NCBI RefSeq assembly: GCF_001884735.1
Contig: NZ_MJAP01000012.1
Coordinates: 186,001 to 250,000, forward strand
Reading direction: 5' to 3'
DNA length: 64,000 bases
DNA from: Natronohydrobacter thiooxidans
GTDB taxonomy: Bacteria > Pseudomonadota > Alphaproteobacteria > Rhodobacterales > Rhodobacteraceae
Shown: one piece after another, positions 33,202 to 41,950 of the stretch
How positions within the stretch are numbered: position 1 is the first letter of the stretch
Layout of the letters: each line of letters starts with the position of its first letter
Program-made: the position numbers and the translations under genes
Notes under the pieces: generated by a model
The model's database searches: none
The model's input: only the letters and a program-made list of their open reading frames with translations
Told to the model about the DNA's origin: nothing

Positions 33202-34371
33202 TCAGCGTTCAGGCAGGGTCGGGTCGAAAACCTGACCATCAAAAAAACGATCCGAGGGCAGAATCATCGTGCCGCGTTCGGATGCAACGGCCATGGGATG
33301 GGAAAGCGCACCTTCCAGCTTTTCGGACGCGCCGGGTAGATCGGCCCCGACCCCGCGCAGGTATTGACGGTAGAGATCGGTACGGCAGATCGCCTTGGCG
33401 GAACGCATGCTCGCGCCCGGTTCCAGCCCGTGGCGTTCCGCCAGTTGCGTGGCGAACCATGCCGCTTGCGACCGCCATGGAAAACTGGCCGCGCCTTCAT
33501 GGAAGCGGATCATGCCCGAGACCTTGCGCAACTCGCCGCGCGGCGTGACGATCATTTCGCCACGCAGGGCCCGGTCGAGCAATTCGGGCGGGGCGTTGAC
33601 ATATTCGGGCCGCGCGAGAAGTTCCGACGCGGTCTGCCGGTTGCCGGGATCGGCCAGCCATTTCCCCGCCCGCCAGACCGCGCGCATCAGCGCGCCCGTC
33701 GCTGCGGGGTTTTCCTCGATCCAGTCGTGGCGCGCGGCAAGCACTTTTTCCGGGGCGGCTGCCCAGATTGCGCGGCTGGGCAGCAAGAGCGCCCCGGCAC
33801 CGGTTTCGACGGCGACCGAGCCCCAGGGCTCACCCACGCAGAAGGCATCTATCTCTCCGGCGCCAAGGGCATCGGCCATGCGCGGGGGCGGGATGGTGCA
33901 GAGTTCATAGCCGATCCCGGTGCCGCGCAGCCAGTAATCAACCAGCATCGCCTGTGTCGAGAAGGGAAAGGGCACCCCGATCCGCAGGCATGCCGGGGCG
34001 ATCTGTGCCAGATCTGCGGCCGCGATCCGGGCATCTTCGAATCCGAACCCATGCCCTGCCACGCGTAACGCATCCGCCAGCTTTGCCGAGACCGCGACCA
34101 CGACACCGTTCATCGACAGGTTCTGCAGGATATCGACCCGCGCAACCGCCCCGCCCAGCCCCAGCGCCATCGCGACCGGCAGGGGCGCGAGGATATGCGC
34201 GGCCTCGATCTGGCCCCAGAGCAGCATGTCGCGCAGGCTGGACCAGGAGGGGGCCGGGATGAGCTCTAGCGCCAGCCCCTCGCTGCGGGCAAAGCCCAGT
34301 TCATGGGCAATCGCGAGCGGGGCCATGTCAAGAAGCGGCACGAAAGCCAGACGCAGGGGCATGACATTCAT
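33202..34371 (-). CDS. nasS: Nitrate sensor protein NasS
   Basis: The 389-residue protein is NrtA-like but lacks a signal peptide, so it is cytoplasmic. Shared tracts are IDAFCVGEPWGSVAVE and AASFPWRSQAAWFATQL. In Paracoccus and Azotobacter NasS binds NasT and releases it when nitrate binds. Its ATG overlaps the nasT stop (ATGA), as expected for a stoichiometric pair. It is followed by nrtA after 269 bp of leader. Confidence 0.93.
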   Translation of the reverse strand: MNVMPLRLAFVPLLDMAPLAIAHELGFARSEGLALELIPAPSWSSLRDMLLWGQIEAAHILAPLPVAMALGLGGAVARVDILQNLSMNGVVVAVSAKLADALRVAGHGFGFEDARIAAADLAQIAPACLRIGVPFPFSTQAMLVDYWLRGTGIGYELCTIPPPRMADALGAGEIDAFCVGEPWGSVAVETGAGALLLPSRAIWAAAPEKVLAARHDWIEENPAATGALMRAVWRAGKWLADPGNRQTASELLARPEYVNAPPELLDRALRGEMIVTPRGELRKVSGMIRFHEGAASFPWRSQAAWFATQLAERHGLEPGASMRSAKAICRTDLYRQYLRGVGADLPGASEKLEGALSHPMAVASERGTMILPSDRFFDGQVFDPTLPER

Positions 34372-34943
34372 GACAAGAGCCCCGCTGCCGTGACAATCGC
34401 GCCCGCAACATCGGCGACCTTGCGGCCCTGATCCATCGCTGTCTTGCGCATCAGCGCATAGGCTTCATCCTCGCTGATCCCGCGGGCTTTCATCAGGATG
34501 CCCTTGGCGCGGTCAATCAGCTTGCGTTCTTCCAGCGCGCGGCGGGTCGTTTCCAGTTCCAGCCGCATGCGCTGGAACATCTGGAAACGCGCGATTGCCG
34601 CATCCATCACGGCGGCCACGCGCTCTGGCTGCAGCCCGTCGATGACATAGGCCGAGACGCCCGCCTCGATGGCCTGCCGCGTCAGATCGCCATCGGTGCG
34701 ATCCACGAAAAAGGCCACGGGCCGATCCATCGGGCCTGCGGCAAGGGCCATTTCCTCCAGCGTGTCGCGCGACGGGTTGGCCATGTCGATCAGTACGATA
34801 TCCGGCGCGATCTCGCGCACGCGGCGCGCGAGCCCCGCCCCTTCGCTGATGATCGTCACACGATGACCCAGCGGTTGCAGACTGTCGATCACAAGCCGCG
34901 CGCGGGTTTCATCCGGTTCGACAATGACAATATGGAGTTTCAT
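34368..34943 (-). CDS. nasT: ANTAR-domain transcription antiterminator NasT
   Basis: The 191-residue protein has a receiver-like N-terminal domain (about 1-120, HIVIVEPDETRARLV) and a C-terminal ANTAR RNA-binding domain (about 130-185) with ERKLIDRAKGILMKARGISEDEAYALMRKTAM. NasT promotes read-through of terminators in nas leader RNAs when freed from NasS. The ATG at 34943 follows GAAAGGCGACAGCAG. It lies directly downstream of the frameshifted kinase gene on the same strand. Confidence 0.95.
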   Translation of the reverse strand: MKLHIVIVEPDETRARLVIDSLQPLGHRVTIISEGAGLARRVREIAPDIVLIDMANPSRDTLEEMALAAGPMDRPVAFFVDRTDGDLTRQAIEAGVSAYVIDGLQPERVAAVMDAAIARFQMFQRMRLELETTRRALEERKLIDRAKGILMKARGISEDEAYALMRKTAMDQGRKVADVAGAIVTAAGLLS

Positions 34944-35069
34944 CTGCTGTCGCCTTTCTGCACCCACGAGGGCCACGTTCCGGGCGGGTGCACAAGAGCA
35001 TGCCCGGTTCTTCTGTCGGACCGGCGAAGCGAATGCCCAAATTTCGGGCAGTTATGGCGGCCCGGGGGT

Positions 35070-36529
35070 TCAGACCGCTTCGGAAACCGCATCTGCCGGG
35101 CCGCGCTCGCCCGAAGGCTGCGGCGCCAGCGGCAGGACCAGCGCGAAACAGCATCCGGTGTCGCTGTGCCGGACATAAGCCGTTCCGCCATGTGTGGCCG
35201 CAACGGAACGCACGATGGCCAGCCCCAGACCGCAGCCGGATTTCTGCACCTTCTGCCCGCCCTGTTGCGGCAGGCGCACGAAACGTTCAAACACCTGTTC
35301 GGCAGCTTCTCTGGGATGCCCGGCCCGTCATCCTCGACCAGCAGAGTGACGGTCTGCGCGTCGCGCTCCAGTGTCAGGCGGATCTCGCCATCCCTGACAG
35401 CGCCGTAGCGCAGGGAATTGTCGATGAGATTTTCGGTAGCTTCGCGCAGCAGGATGGCATTGCCGGAGACGCATAGGGGCTGTTCCGGCGCGCTGAGGTG
35501 AATTTCGACCCCCTCAGACAGCGCCTTGGGGGCGAATCTGCGCGCGATCTCTGCCACAAGCGTGGTGAAATCCACGATGTCGTTATTTTCACTGCTCACA
35601 TGGTCGGCGACCTCAAGGCTGAGCAGTTGCTGGCTGAGGCGCGACAGATCGCTTGCGGATTCGTAGAGATCTCGCAGCCGCGCCTGTCGCTGTTCTTCTG
35701 TCCGGGCCGTCAGTGCGGTTTCTGCCTGCGACTGGATGGCCGCAACCGGATTGCGGATCTGATGCGCGGCATTGGCGATGAAGGCATTGCGGCGCTGCAT
35801 CTCGGTCTGCAACCGCGTGAAAAGCGAATTCATAGTTGCCACCAGAGGCCGCACTTCATTGGGCACGGTGCGCCGGATCGGGCCAAGCTCTGACGGGCTG
35901 CGCAGGGAAACCGCTTCCTTCAGGTCGATCAGCGGGCGCAAGCCTTGCGTGATCCCGAGCCAGACCGCAACCGAGGCGGTGACAAGAACCACCGCAAGAA
36001 TGGCCAGTGCCTGCTGCAATATGACCATGCTCAGGGCGCGGCGCTGGGTCGTGGTCTGCCAGACCAGCACGGTCGTCCAGCCGTCAAAGAACGGATCGGC
36101 AATGAATTCGCGCAGCACGACCGCGCGGACGGGTTTGCCGATATAGGTGAAGTCGAAGAAATACGGCTCGCCGCCGCGCAGATCATCGGGGATGATATCT
36201 TCGGGCGTGTCGGTATAGCCCGCCAGAATGCGCCCATCGGCTGCCGAGACATTGTAGAAGATCGGATCGCCCATGACGCCCACCAGCGAATTCAGCAGCG
36301 CATCCGAGACAACATCGCCCTGGGTGATGATGACTTCGCGCGCGACGGCATGCGCCACGACCTTCAGCGCATCGTCATAGAGCATCCGCGACATATCCTG
36401 CGCCTGCCAGTAGCGAATTCCGCCCGCCATCAGCGCGACGAGCACCAAGGGCAACATGACAAGGATGTAGAGCCGGAGCCGGAGCGACCCGGCGAAGCGC
36501 TTGCGGGGGGTCAGCCTGCCGCGCCTCAT
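35070..36529 (-). pseudogene. TctE-like sensor histidine kinase with a one-base frameshift near the 3' end
   Basis: The first 407 or so residues read as a normal kinase: transmembrane helices at about 18-40 and 175-197, H-box AAHQIRNPVAAIQ, N-box ENLIDNSLRYG and G1-box DDGPGIPEK. The frame then breaks at about 35306. The rest of the ATPase domain (FERFVRLPQ, then the G2-box GCGLGLAIVRSVAATHGG) continues in the next frame to a stop at 35070. One extra G in the coding strand (AAGCTGCC to AAGGCTGCC) would restore a 486-residue kinase. It overlaps the response regulator gene (ATGA). Either a real inactivating deletion or a sequencing error. Unrepaired, the frame runs to 34940 and has no ATP-binding end. 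Confidence 0.85.
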
Positions 36530-37203
36530 GCGTCCCCGATCTGCACGAGGTAACCCAGCCCGCGCAGGGTGCGGATGGTCAGCCCATGCCCGTCCAGTTT
36601 GCGCCGCAGCCGCGACACCAGCAATTCGACGGCATTCGCGTCGATATCGGCGCCAACGCCATAAATCCGTTCCCCGAGCTGCTCTTTCGAGAGCACGCGT
36701 CCGGGATTGTCGGCGAAGGCCTCGAAGAGGGACAATTCGCGGCGCGACAGGCTGATGACCCCGTCATGGCCGGACAAGCTGCGCGCGGCGCGGTCGAAAC
36801 TGACAGCGCCGATGGTCTCGATATCCCGCCGCGCCTCTGACGGGCGGCGCGCAAGCGCGCGCAGGCGGGCATGGAGTTCGGAGATCTCGAAGGGTTTCAC
36901 CAGATAATCGTCGGCCCCGGCATCCAGCCCCGCAACCCGGTCCTGAACCTGCCCCTGCGCCGTCAGCATCAGCACGGGATAGGTGTCGCCGCGCGCGCGC
37001 AGCCGACGCAGAACCTCCAGCCCTCCCAGGCTGGGCAGGTTCACGTCGAGGATCGCGAGATCGGCCCCGGTCTGGGCCAGAAAACGATCTGCATCCTGCC
37101 CGTCCTCAAGCCAGTCCACGGCATGCCCGGCTTCCTGCAGCGCCTGAATCAGCGCGCGTGCCAGAATCGCATTGTCTTCGATCAGTACAATTCGCACCGG
37201 CAT
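36526..37203 (-). CDS. tctD: OmpR-family response regulator (TctD-like)
   Basis: The 225-residue protein has a receiver domain (about 1-120) with acidic pocket EDN (about 9-11), phosphoacceptor Asp in AILDVNLP (about 52) and Lys in LVKPFE (about 102), then a winged helix with LLVSRLRRKLDGHGLTIRTL. It is divergent from the tctC gene across 129 bp and probably activates it, as TctD does for citrate uptake in Salmonella. If its kinase is truly frameshifted, control may be lost or taken over by another kinase. Confidence 0.92.
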   Translation of the reverse strand: MPVRIVLIEDNAILARALIQALQEAGHAVDWLEDGQDADRFLAQTGADLAILDVNLPSLGGLEVLRRLRARGDTYPVLMLTAQGQVQDRVAGLDAGADDYLVKPFEISELHARLRALARRPSEARRDIETIGAVSFDRAARSLSGHDGVISLSRRELSLFEAFADNPGRVLSKEQLGERIYGVGADIDANAVELLVSRLRRKLDGHGLTIRTLRGLGYLVQIGDA

Positions 37204-37265
37204 TCCCCGACAGAGCCGGACTGGTTTTCGGTCCTGACAGCTTGTTGACAGGTTCCGCTGCTATA

Positions 37266-37310
37266 CGCACAGTGCATGGCAGGGTTTGGAGGCTCTGAGT
37301 TCACTGTGCG
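37266..37310. promoter_or_regulatory. Inverted repeat upstream of tctC, candidate TctD operator or leader hairpin
   Basis: CGCACAGTG (37266-37274) and CACTGTGCG (37302-37310) are perfect 9-bp inverted arms 27 bp apart in the tctD/tctC divergent gap. They could be paired binding half-sites for the response regulator or the stem of a leader structure. Confidence 0.5.
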
Positions 37311-37332
37311 CAATATGACTTGGGAGGTCAAC

Positions 37333-38436
37333 ATGACAGTAAAATCACTCACCCGGCGCGGGGCGCTGGGACTATTCGCGGCGGCATCGGCAACCCTCAC
37401 GCTGGGCGCCCCCGCACAGGCTCAGGTGGATTTCTCGGGGCGGACCATCGAGTGGATCATTCCGTTCGGAACTGGTGGCGGCTCTGATACATGGGCGCGC
37501 TTCAATGCTCCGTTCCTGTCGCGGCATCTTCCGGGCAATCCGACGGTGGTCGTGGTCAATGAACCCGGTGGCGGCTCGACGCGCGGCACCAATCTCTTCG
37601 CACAGCGCGCACGGCCCGACGGGCTGACGATCCTTGGCACCTCCGGATCGACGCAATTCCCCTATCTGCTGGGCGATCCGCGTGTACGCTACGAATATCA
37701 GGACTGGTCGGTGGTCATGGTCGGCCCGACGGGCGGCGTGGCCTATGTCTCGCCCTCGACCGGGGTGGAAAGCATCGAGGATGTCGCGAAGCTGCAGGGT
37801 CAGCGGCTGGTTTATGCAAGTCAGGGCGCAACCTCGCTTGATCTGGTGCCGATGCTGGCCTTCAGGCTGCTGGGTTTCGACGTGAACTATGTGTTCGGGT
37901 TTGGCGGGCGCGGTGACGGGCGGCTGGCCTTCGAGCGCGGCGAGGTCAATATCGACTACCAGACCTCTTCGGCCTTCATCAACAACGTGACCCCGCTGGT
38001 CGAGGAAGGCAAAGCCGTTCCGCTGATGTCCTGGGGTGTTCTGGATGCCGATGGTGTCATGCAGCGTGACCCGACCTTCCCGGATCTGCCGATCCTGGAG
38101 GAAGTCTATGAGATGGTGCATGGCGAGGCCCCGTCCGGCCCGATGTATGACGCTTACCGCGCCTTCAACATCGCTGGTTTCGCGGCACAGAAAATGGTCG
38201 CCCTGCCCGAAGGCGCGTCGGATGAGCTGGTCGAGACCTATCGTCAGGCCTGGCGCGATGTGTTCAACGATCCCGAATATCTGGAGACATTCGAGGCCGC
38301 GCTTGGCAGCTATGAGCAGGTAACGGATGGTGCGGCTGACGCCCTGTTCCAGGCAGGCACCACGATCGACCCGGAAGTGCGGGCAATGGTGGTCGATATG
38401 CTGGCCACCGAGTATAACGTGCGCCTTGGCGAGTAA
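37333..38436 (+). CDS. tctC: Tripartite tricarboxylate transporter substrate-binding protein
   Basis: The 367-residue extracytoplasmic binding protein starts with a signal peptide having a twin-arginine-like TRRGALGLF and cleavage after AQA at about 29. The mature part begins RTIEWIIPFGTGGGSDTWAR, typical of the TctC/Bug family, followed by NEPGGGSTRGTNLFA. The ATG at 37333 is selected over two upstream ATGs because GGGAGG lies just in front. It delivers a carboxylate to the TctA-TctB permease. The ligand is uncertain: a tricarboxylate or a related dicarboxylate. Confidence 0.92.
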   Translation: MTVKSLTRRGALGLFAAASATLTLGAPAQAQVDFSGRTIEWIIPFGTGGGSDTWARFNAPFLSRHLPGNPTVVVVNEPGGGSTRGTNLFAQRARPDGLTILGTSGSTQFPYLLGDPRVRYEYQDWSVVMVGPTGGVAYVSPSTGVESIEDVAKLQGQRLVYASQGATSLDLVPMLAFRLLGFDVNYVFGFGGRGDGRLAFERGEVNIDYQTSSAFINNVTPLVEEGKAVPLMSWGVLDADGVMQRDPTFPDLPILEEVYEMVHGEAPSGPMYDAYRAFNIAGFAAQKMVALPEGASDELVETYRQAWRDVFNDPEYLETFEAALGSYEQVTDGAADALFQAGTTIDPEVRAMVVDMLATEYNVRLGE

Positions 38437-38445
38437 TCGTCCCAC

Positions 38446-38473
38446 GCCCCCGGAGCCATCGTGTTCCGGGGGC
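38446..38473 (+). terminator. Hairpin terminator/attenuator between tctC and tctA
   Basis: GCCCCCGGA (38446-38454) and TCCGGGGGC (38465-38473) form a perfect 9-bp stem with a 10-nt loop, followed by ATTTTCTTCC. It probably gives partial termination so that the binding protein is made in excess of the permease. Confidence 0.75.
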
Positions 38474-38545
38474 ATTTTCTTCCTTCCCGTGACCGCGCAG
38501 GGCCATTGCCCGCGCCTGTCCCATTTCTGACGGCAGGGGCCAGCC

Positions 38546-40552
38546 ATGATTGATGTCTTCCTTACAGCTCTCGCCAATATCCTGACCCTGCAACATCTGG
38601 GTTACATGATGATCGGCGTCATTGTCGGTCTGATGATCGGGGTCTTTCCGGGCCTCGGCGGGATTGCGGGGCTCTCGTTGATGATCCCGTTCCTGTACGG
38701 AATGGAAACAACCATGGCGCTGGCCATGCTGATCGGGCTGGTTGCGGTGATCCCGACCTCGGATACTTTCGCCTCGGTACTGATGGGGATACCCGGCTCC
38801 TCGGCTTCTCAGGCCACAGTTCTGGATGGCTTCCCGATGGCCAAGCGCGGCGAGGCTGCTCGCGCGCTTTCGGCAGCCTTTTTCGCCTCGCTTGTCGGTG
38901 GGCTGATCGGGGCGGTGGTTCTGACCGGGTTCGTGCTGATCGCGCGACCTGTGATCCTTGCCTTCAGTTCAGCGGAACTGTTCATGCTTTCGGTCTTTGG
39001 CCTGTCCATGGTCGGCGTGCTCGCGGGCAAATCGCTGGTCAAGGGCGTGGCCGCCTGTGCGCTCGGGCTGATCATCGGCTCGATTGGCGGGGCACCGGCC
39101 ACAGGCGAGTTCCGCATGGTTTTCGGGGTGGACTATCTCTATGATGGCATCCCGCTTGTCATCATCGGCCTCGGACTTTTTGCCGTGCCGGAGATCGTGG
39201 ATCTGTTGCGCCGCGACCGCTCGATCTCGGAGCATACGACGCTTGGCGCGGGCTGGTTCGACGGGATCCGCGATGTGGCCCGCAACTGGTGGCTGACGCT
39301 GCGCTGTTCCGGCATCGGCGCGCTGATCGGGGCCATTCCCGGCCTGGGGGGCACGGTCGTTGACTGGATTGCCTATGGTCATGCGGTGCAATCGGTCAAG
39401 AAAGACCCGCAATTCGGCAAGGGCGATGTGCGCGGCGTGATCGCGCCGGAATCGGCCAATAATGCGAAAGAGGGCGGCGGGCTGCTGCCCACGCTGCTGT
39501 TCGGTATTCCCGGCGGCGGCGCGATGGCGGTGTTTCTGGGTGGCATGGTGCTGCTGGGGATCCAGCCGGGGCCGTCCATGGTCGGCAGCAATCTGGACCT
39601 GACCTATACCATCGTATGGTCGCTGGCGCTGGCCAATGTGCTGGGTGCCGGTCTGTGCATCCTGCTGGCCATTCCGATTTCCAAGCTGACGCTGATCCCG
39701 TTCAAGCTGCTGGCACCGTTCATGATCGCGGTCATCTGCTTCGCGGCCTTTCAGGCCACACGCTCGCTTGATGATCTGATCGTGCTGCTGGCGACAGGTG
39801 TGCTGGGCGTCTATATGCGCCGCTTCGGCTGGCCGCGCCCTGCCCTGCTGATCGGTTTCGTGCTGGCCACGCAGGCCGAAACCTATCTCTATCAGGCGGT
39901 TCAGTTCTATGGCTGGGAGTTCCTGACCCGCACCGGTGTGATGATCATCATGGGCATCACGGCAGGGTCGATCTGGCTGGGGCTGCGCGCACGGGTTTCT
40001 GAAGCGACACCCGCCGAGATCCTCGCGGTCGAGGCGCGCGACACAGCCACCGGGCCTGCCGCCAATATTCGTGCGCGCGGGGCACAGATCGTCTTTGCGC
40101 TGGTGGCGCTGGCCTTCTTCGCGGTCGGTATCCATGACTCTTTGCAGCAGAGCTTCCTTGGGCAGGTCTTTCCGCTGATCATGGCAAGTGCGGGGGCGAT
40201 CTTCACCGCGCTTGTGCTGGTCCTTCTGGTGGTCGGCAAACCCAATCACGTTGTCTCAAGCGATACCGAGCATGAAGCGCAGAGCGAGGGAATTCCGCTA
40301 CGCTCGACATTCGGTGCGCTTCTGTGGGTTGCGCTTCTCGTGGCTCTGACAGCGCTTGCGGGTTTCATTATTGCGCTGGTGGCCTTCTTCATCGCCTTCC
40401 TGCGCCTGCGTGCGAAAGCAAGCTGGCTGATGACCGCCATCCTGACCGCAGGCTGCACCGGCTTTGTGCTGACGCTGGCTTCGGCGCTGAACATGCGCTT
40501 CCCCGGAGGCTTGCTGCAGGATCTCTATCGCCTGCCATGGCCTTTCAGCTAA
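38546..40552 (+). CDS. tctA: TctA-TctB fusion permease of the tripartite tricarboxylate transporter
   Basis: The 668-residue membrane protein is about 160 residues longer than usual TctA. Residues about 1-500 are the TctA domain: the conserved GVFPGLGGIAGLSLMIPF near the start and IGAIPGLGGTVVDWIAYGHA about residue 260. Residues about 510-668 contain four further hydrophobic segments resembling TctB. No separate tctB lies nearby, so the small subunit appears fused. The stop is followed 9 bp later by the PrpF-like gene. Confidence 0.9.
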   Translation: MIDVFLTALANILTLQHLGYMMIGVIVGLMIGVFPGLGGIAGLSLMIPFLYGMETTMALAMLIGLVAVIPTSDTFASVLMGIPGSSASQATVLDGFPMAKRGEAARALSAAFFASLVGGLIGAVVLTGFVLIARPVILAFSSAELFMLSVFGLSMVGVLAGKSLVKGVAACALGLIIGSIGGAPATGEFRMVFGVDYLYDGIPLVIIGLGLFAVPEIVDLLRRDRSISEHTTLGAGWFDGIRDVARNWWLTLRCSGIGALIGAIPGLGGTVVDWIAYGHAVQSVKKDPQFGKGDVRGVIAPESANNAKEGGGLLPTLLFGIPGGGAMAVFLGGMVLLGIQPGPSMVGSNLDLTYTIVWSLALANVLGAGLCILLAIPISKLTLIPFKLLAPFMIAVICFAAFQATRSLDDLIVLLATGVLGVYMRRFGWPRPALLIGFVLATQAETYLYQAVQFYGWEFLTRTGVMIIMGITAGSIWLGLRARVSEATPAEILAVEARDTATGPAANIRARGAQIVFALVALAFFAVGIHDSLQQSFLGQVFPLIMASAGAIFTALVLVLLVVGKPNHVVSSDTEHEAQSEGIPLRSTFGALLWVALLVALTALAGFIIALVAFFIAFLRLRAKASWLMTAILTAGCTGFVLTLASALNMRFPGGLLQDLYRLPWPFS

Positions 40553-40561
40553 GGTGGACAG

Positions 40562-41659
40562 ATGCAGACTGAAATCCCCTTCCTGTTCATGCGAGGCGGC
40601 ACGTCGCGCGGCCCCTATTTCAACGCAGCCGATCTGCCTGCGGATCGCGAGAGCCTGGAGGCGGTGTTGCGCGCTGTCCTTGGCTCTGGCCATCCGCTGA
40701 ATATCGACGGGATCGGGGGCGGCGCGACGGTGACGACCAAGGTGGCGATGCTGTCGCGATCCGAGGTCGAAGGGGTCGATGTCGATTACTTCTTCGCGCA
40801 GGTCGATCCGATGAGGCCCGAGGTCGATTTCCGCCCCACTTGCGGCAATATCCTGTCGGGCGTCGGTCCAGCGGCCATCGAGATGGGGCTGGTTCCCGTC
40901 GCGGGGCCCCAGACTCCGGTGCGTATCCGCGCAGTCAATACCGGCGCGCTGGTCGATGCGGTGGTGCAGACGCCCGACGGGCGGGTCAGCTATGATGGCG
41001 ACTACCGGCTGGATGGCGTGCCGGGAAGCGCCGCACCGGTGACACTGAGTTTCATGGGCACGGTTGGGTCCATGTGTGGCGCGATGCTGCCCACGGGCCG
41101 CGCGCGCGATGTGATTGACGGGGTGGAGGTCACGCTGATCGACGTGGCCATGCCGATGATGATCTTGCGCGCCGCCGATCTGGGCCTGCGCGGGGATGAA
41201 ACGCGCGAGGAGATTGACGAGAATAAAGCGCTTCTGGAACGGCTGGAAGCGATCCGCTGCAAGGCCGGGCCGATGATGGGTCTTGGCGCGGATGTGTCGG
41301 GGTCGGTCACGCCCAAGGTGGGGCTGATTTCGGCCCCTGCAGCCGGGGGGTCGCTGCGCGCGCGCTATCTGACGCCCTGGGCCTGCCATCCCTCGATGGC
41401 CGTGACAGGGGGGCAATGTCTGGCGGCCTGTGCCGTGCTGCCGGGGTCGGTGGCGGAGGGGCTGGCCATTGCGCCTGCCACAGGGCCCGCTGCGATGCAG
41501 ATCGAGCATCCGTCCGGCGCGCTGGATGTGCTGCTGGACTTCGCGGTGACTGGTGAGCGTGTCGAGATCCGCGCGGCTGGCCTGACGCGCACGGCAAGAT
41601 TGCTGGCGCGCGGGGTGGTGATGGTGCCGCGCAGGGTGTGGGGCCCGGACCAGCGGTGA
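40562..41659 (+). CDS. PrpF/GalD-family isomerase (4-oxalomesaconate tautomerase-like)
   Basis: The 365-residue protein is a PrpF-family member with the diaminopimelate-epimerase fold. Signatures are FLFMRGGTSRGPYF at the N-terminus, the catalytic-type cysteine in RPTCGNILSGVGPAAIE (about 97), and HPSMAVTGGQCLAACAV near the C-terminus. Relatives include PrpF (2-methylaconitate isomerase) and GalD (4-oxalomesaconate tautomerase of gallate catabolism). AGGTGGACAG precedes the ATG, and the gene is in the tct operon. The likely substrate is an imported unsaturated tricarboxylate; the exact reaction is not decided by the sequence. Confidence 0.85.
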   Translation: MQTEIPFLFMRGGTSRGPYFNAADLPADRESLEAVLRAVLGSGHPLNIDGIGGGATVTTKVAMLSRSEVEGVDVDYFFAQVDPMRPEVDFRPTCGNILSGVGPAAIEMGLVPVAGPQTPVRIRAVNTGALVDAVVQTPDGRVSYDGDYRLDGVPGSAAPVTLSFMGTVGSMCGAMLPTGRARDVIDGVEVTLIDVAMPMMILRAADLGLRGDETREEIDENKALLERLEAIRCKAGPMMGLGADVSGSVTPKVGLISAPAAGGSLRARYLTPWACHPSMAVTGGQCLAACAVLPGSVAEGLAIAPATGPAAMQIEHPSGALDVLLDFAVTGERVEIRAAGLTRTARLLARGVVMVPRRVWGPDQR

Positions 41660-41921
41660 CAGGGCTGCGATGCGGGATACTCTCAATGGCACATGCGATG
41701 GTCTGAACTTGGCTGCGCAGCGACACGCCTAGCGGGACCGTCCACGCCTGGTCACTCCGCGCTTCATCGGCGCTGCCATGCGGTAGATCCTATGTATTGC
41801 CTTGGTCAAACGATGCCGGACAGCACCACGCCCGGCTTCCACCGGACCAGTATCCCGGACCCGAGGCGCCGCAACATCCGGCGCGGCTTTGGCAGCATTG
41901 CCACCCCCGATGAGGACAGCA
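41660..41921. other. Intergenic stretch after the PrpF-like gene
   Basis: These 262 bp separate convergent genes. The minus strand contains the possible flavoprotein remnant described separately. On the plus strand I see no gene, clear terminator or repeat. Confidence 0.5.
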
Positions 41922-41950
41922 TCATAGCGCGTTATCGCTGCCCCCGTCAT
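41750..41950 (-). pseudogene. Possible remnant of an FAD-dependent dehydrogenase N-terminus (TcuA-like)
   Basis: A frame starting at the ATG at 41950 and overlapping the end of the GntR gene reads MTGAAITRYDAVLIGGGNAA, the start of an FAD-binding Rossmann domain similar to tricarballylate dehydrogenase TcuA. After this the sequence loses family character (KAAPDVAAPRVRDTG and onward). Next to a tricarboxylate transporter and a GntR regulator such a gene would make sense, so this may be a decayed gene. The match is only about 20 residues, so chance cannot be excluded. Confidence 0.35.
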
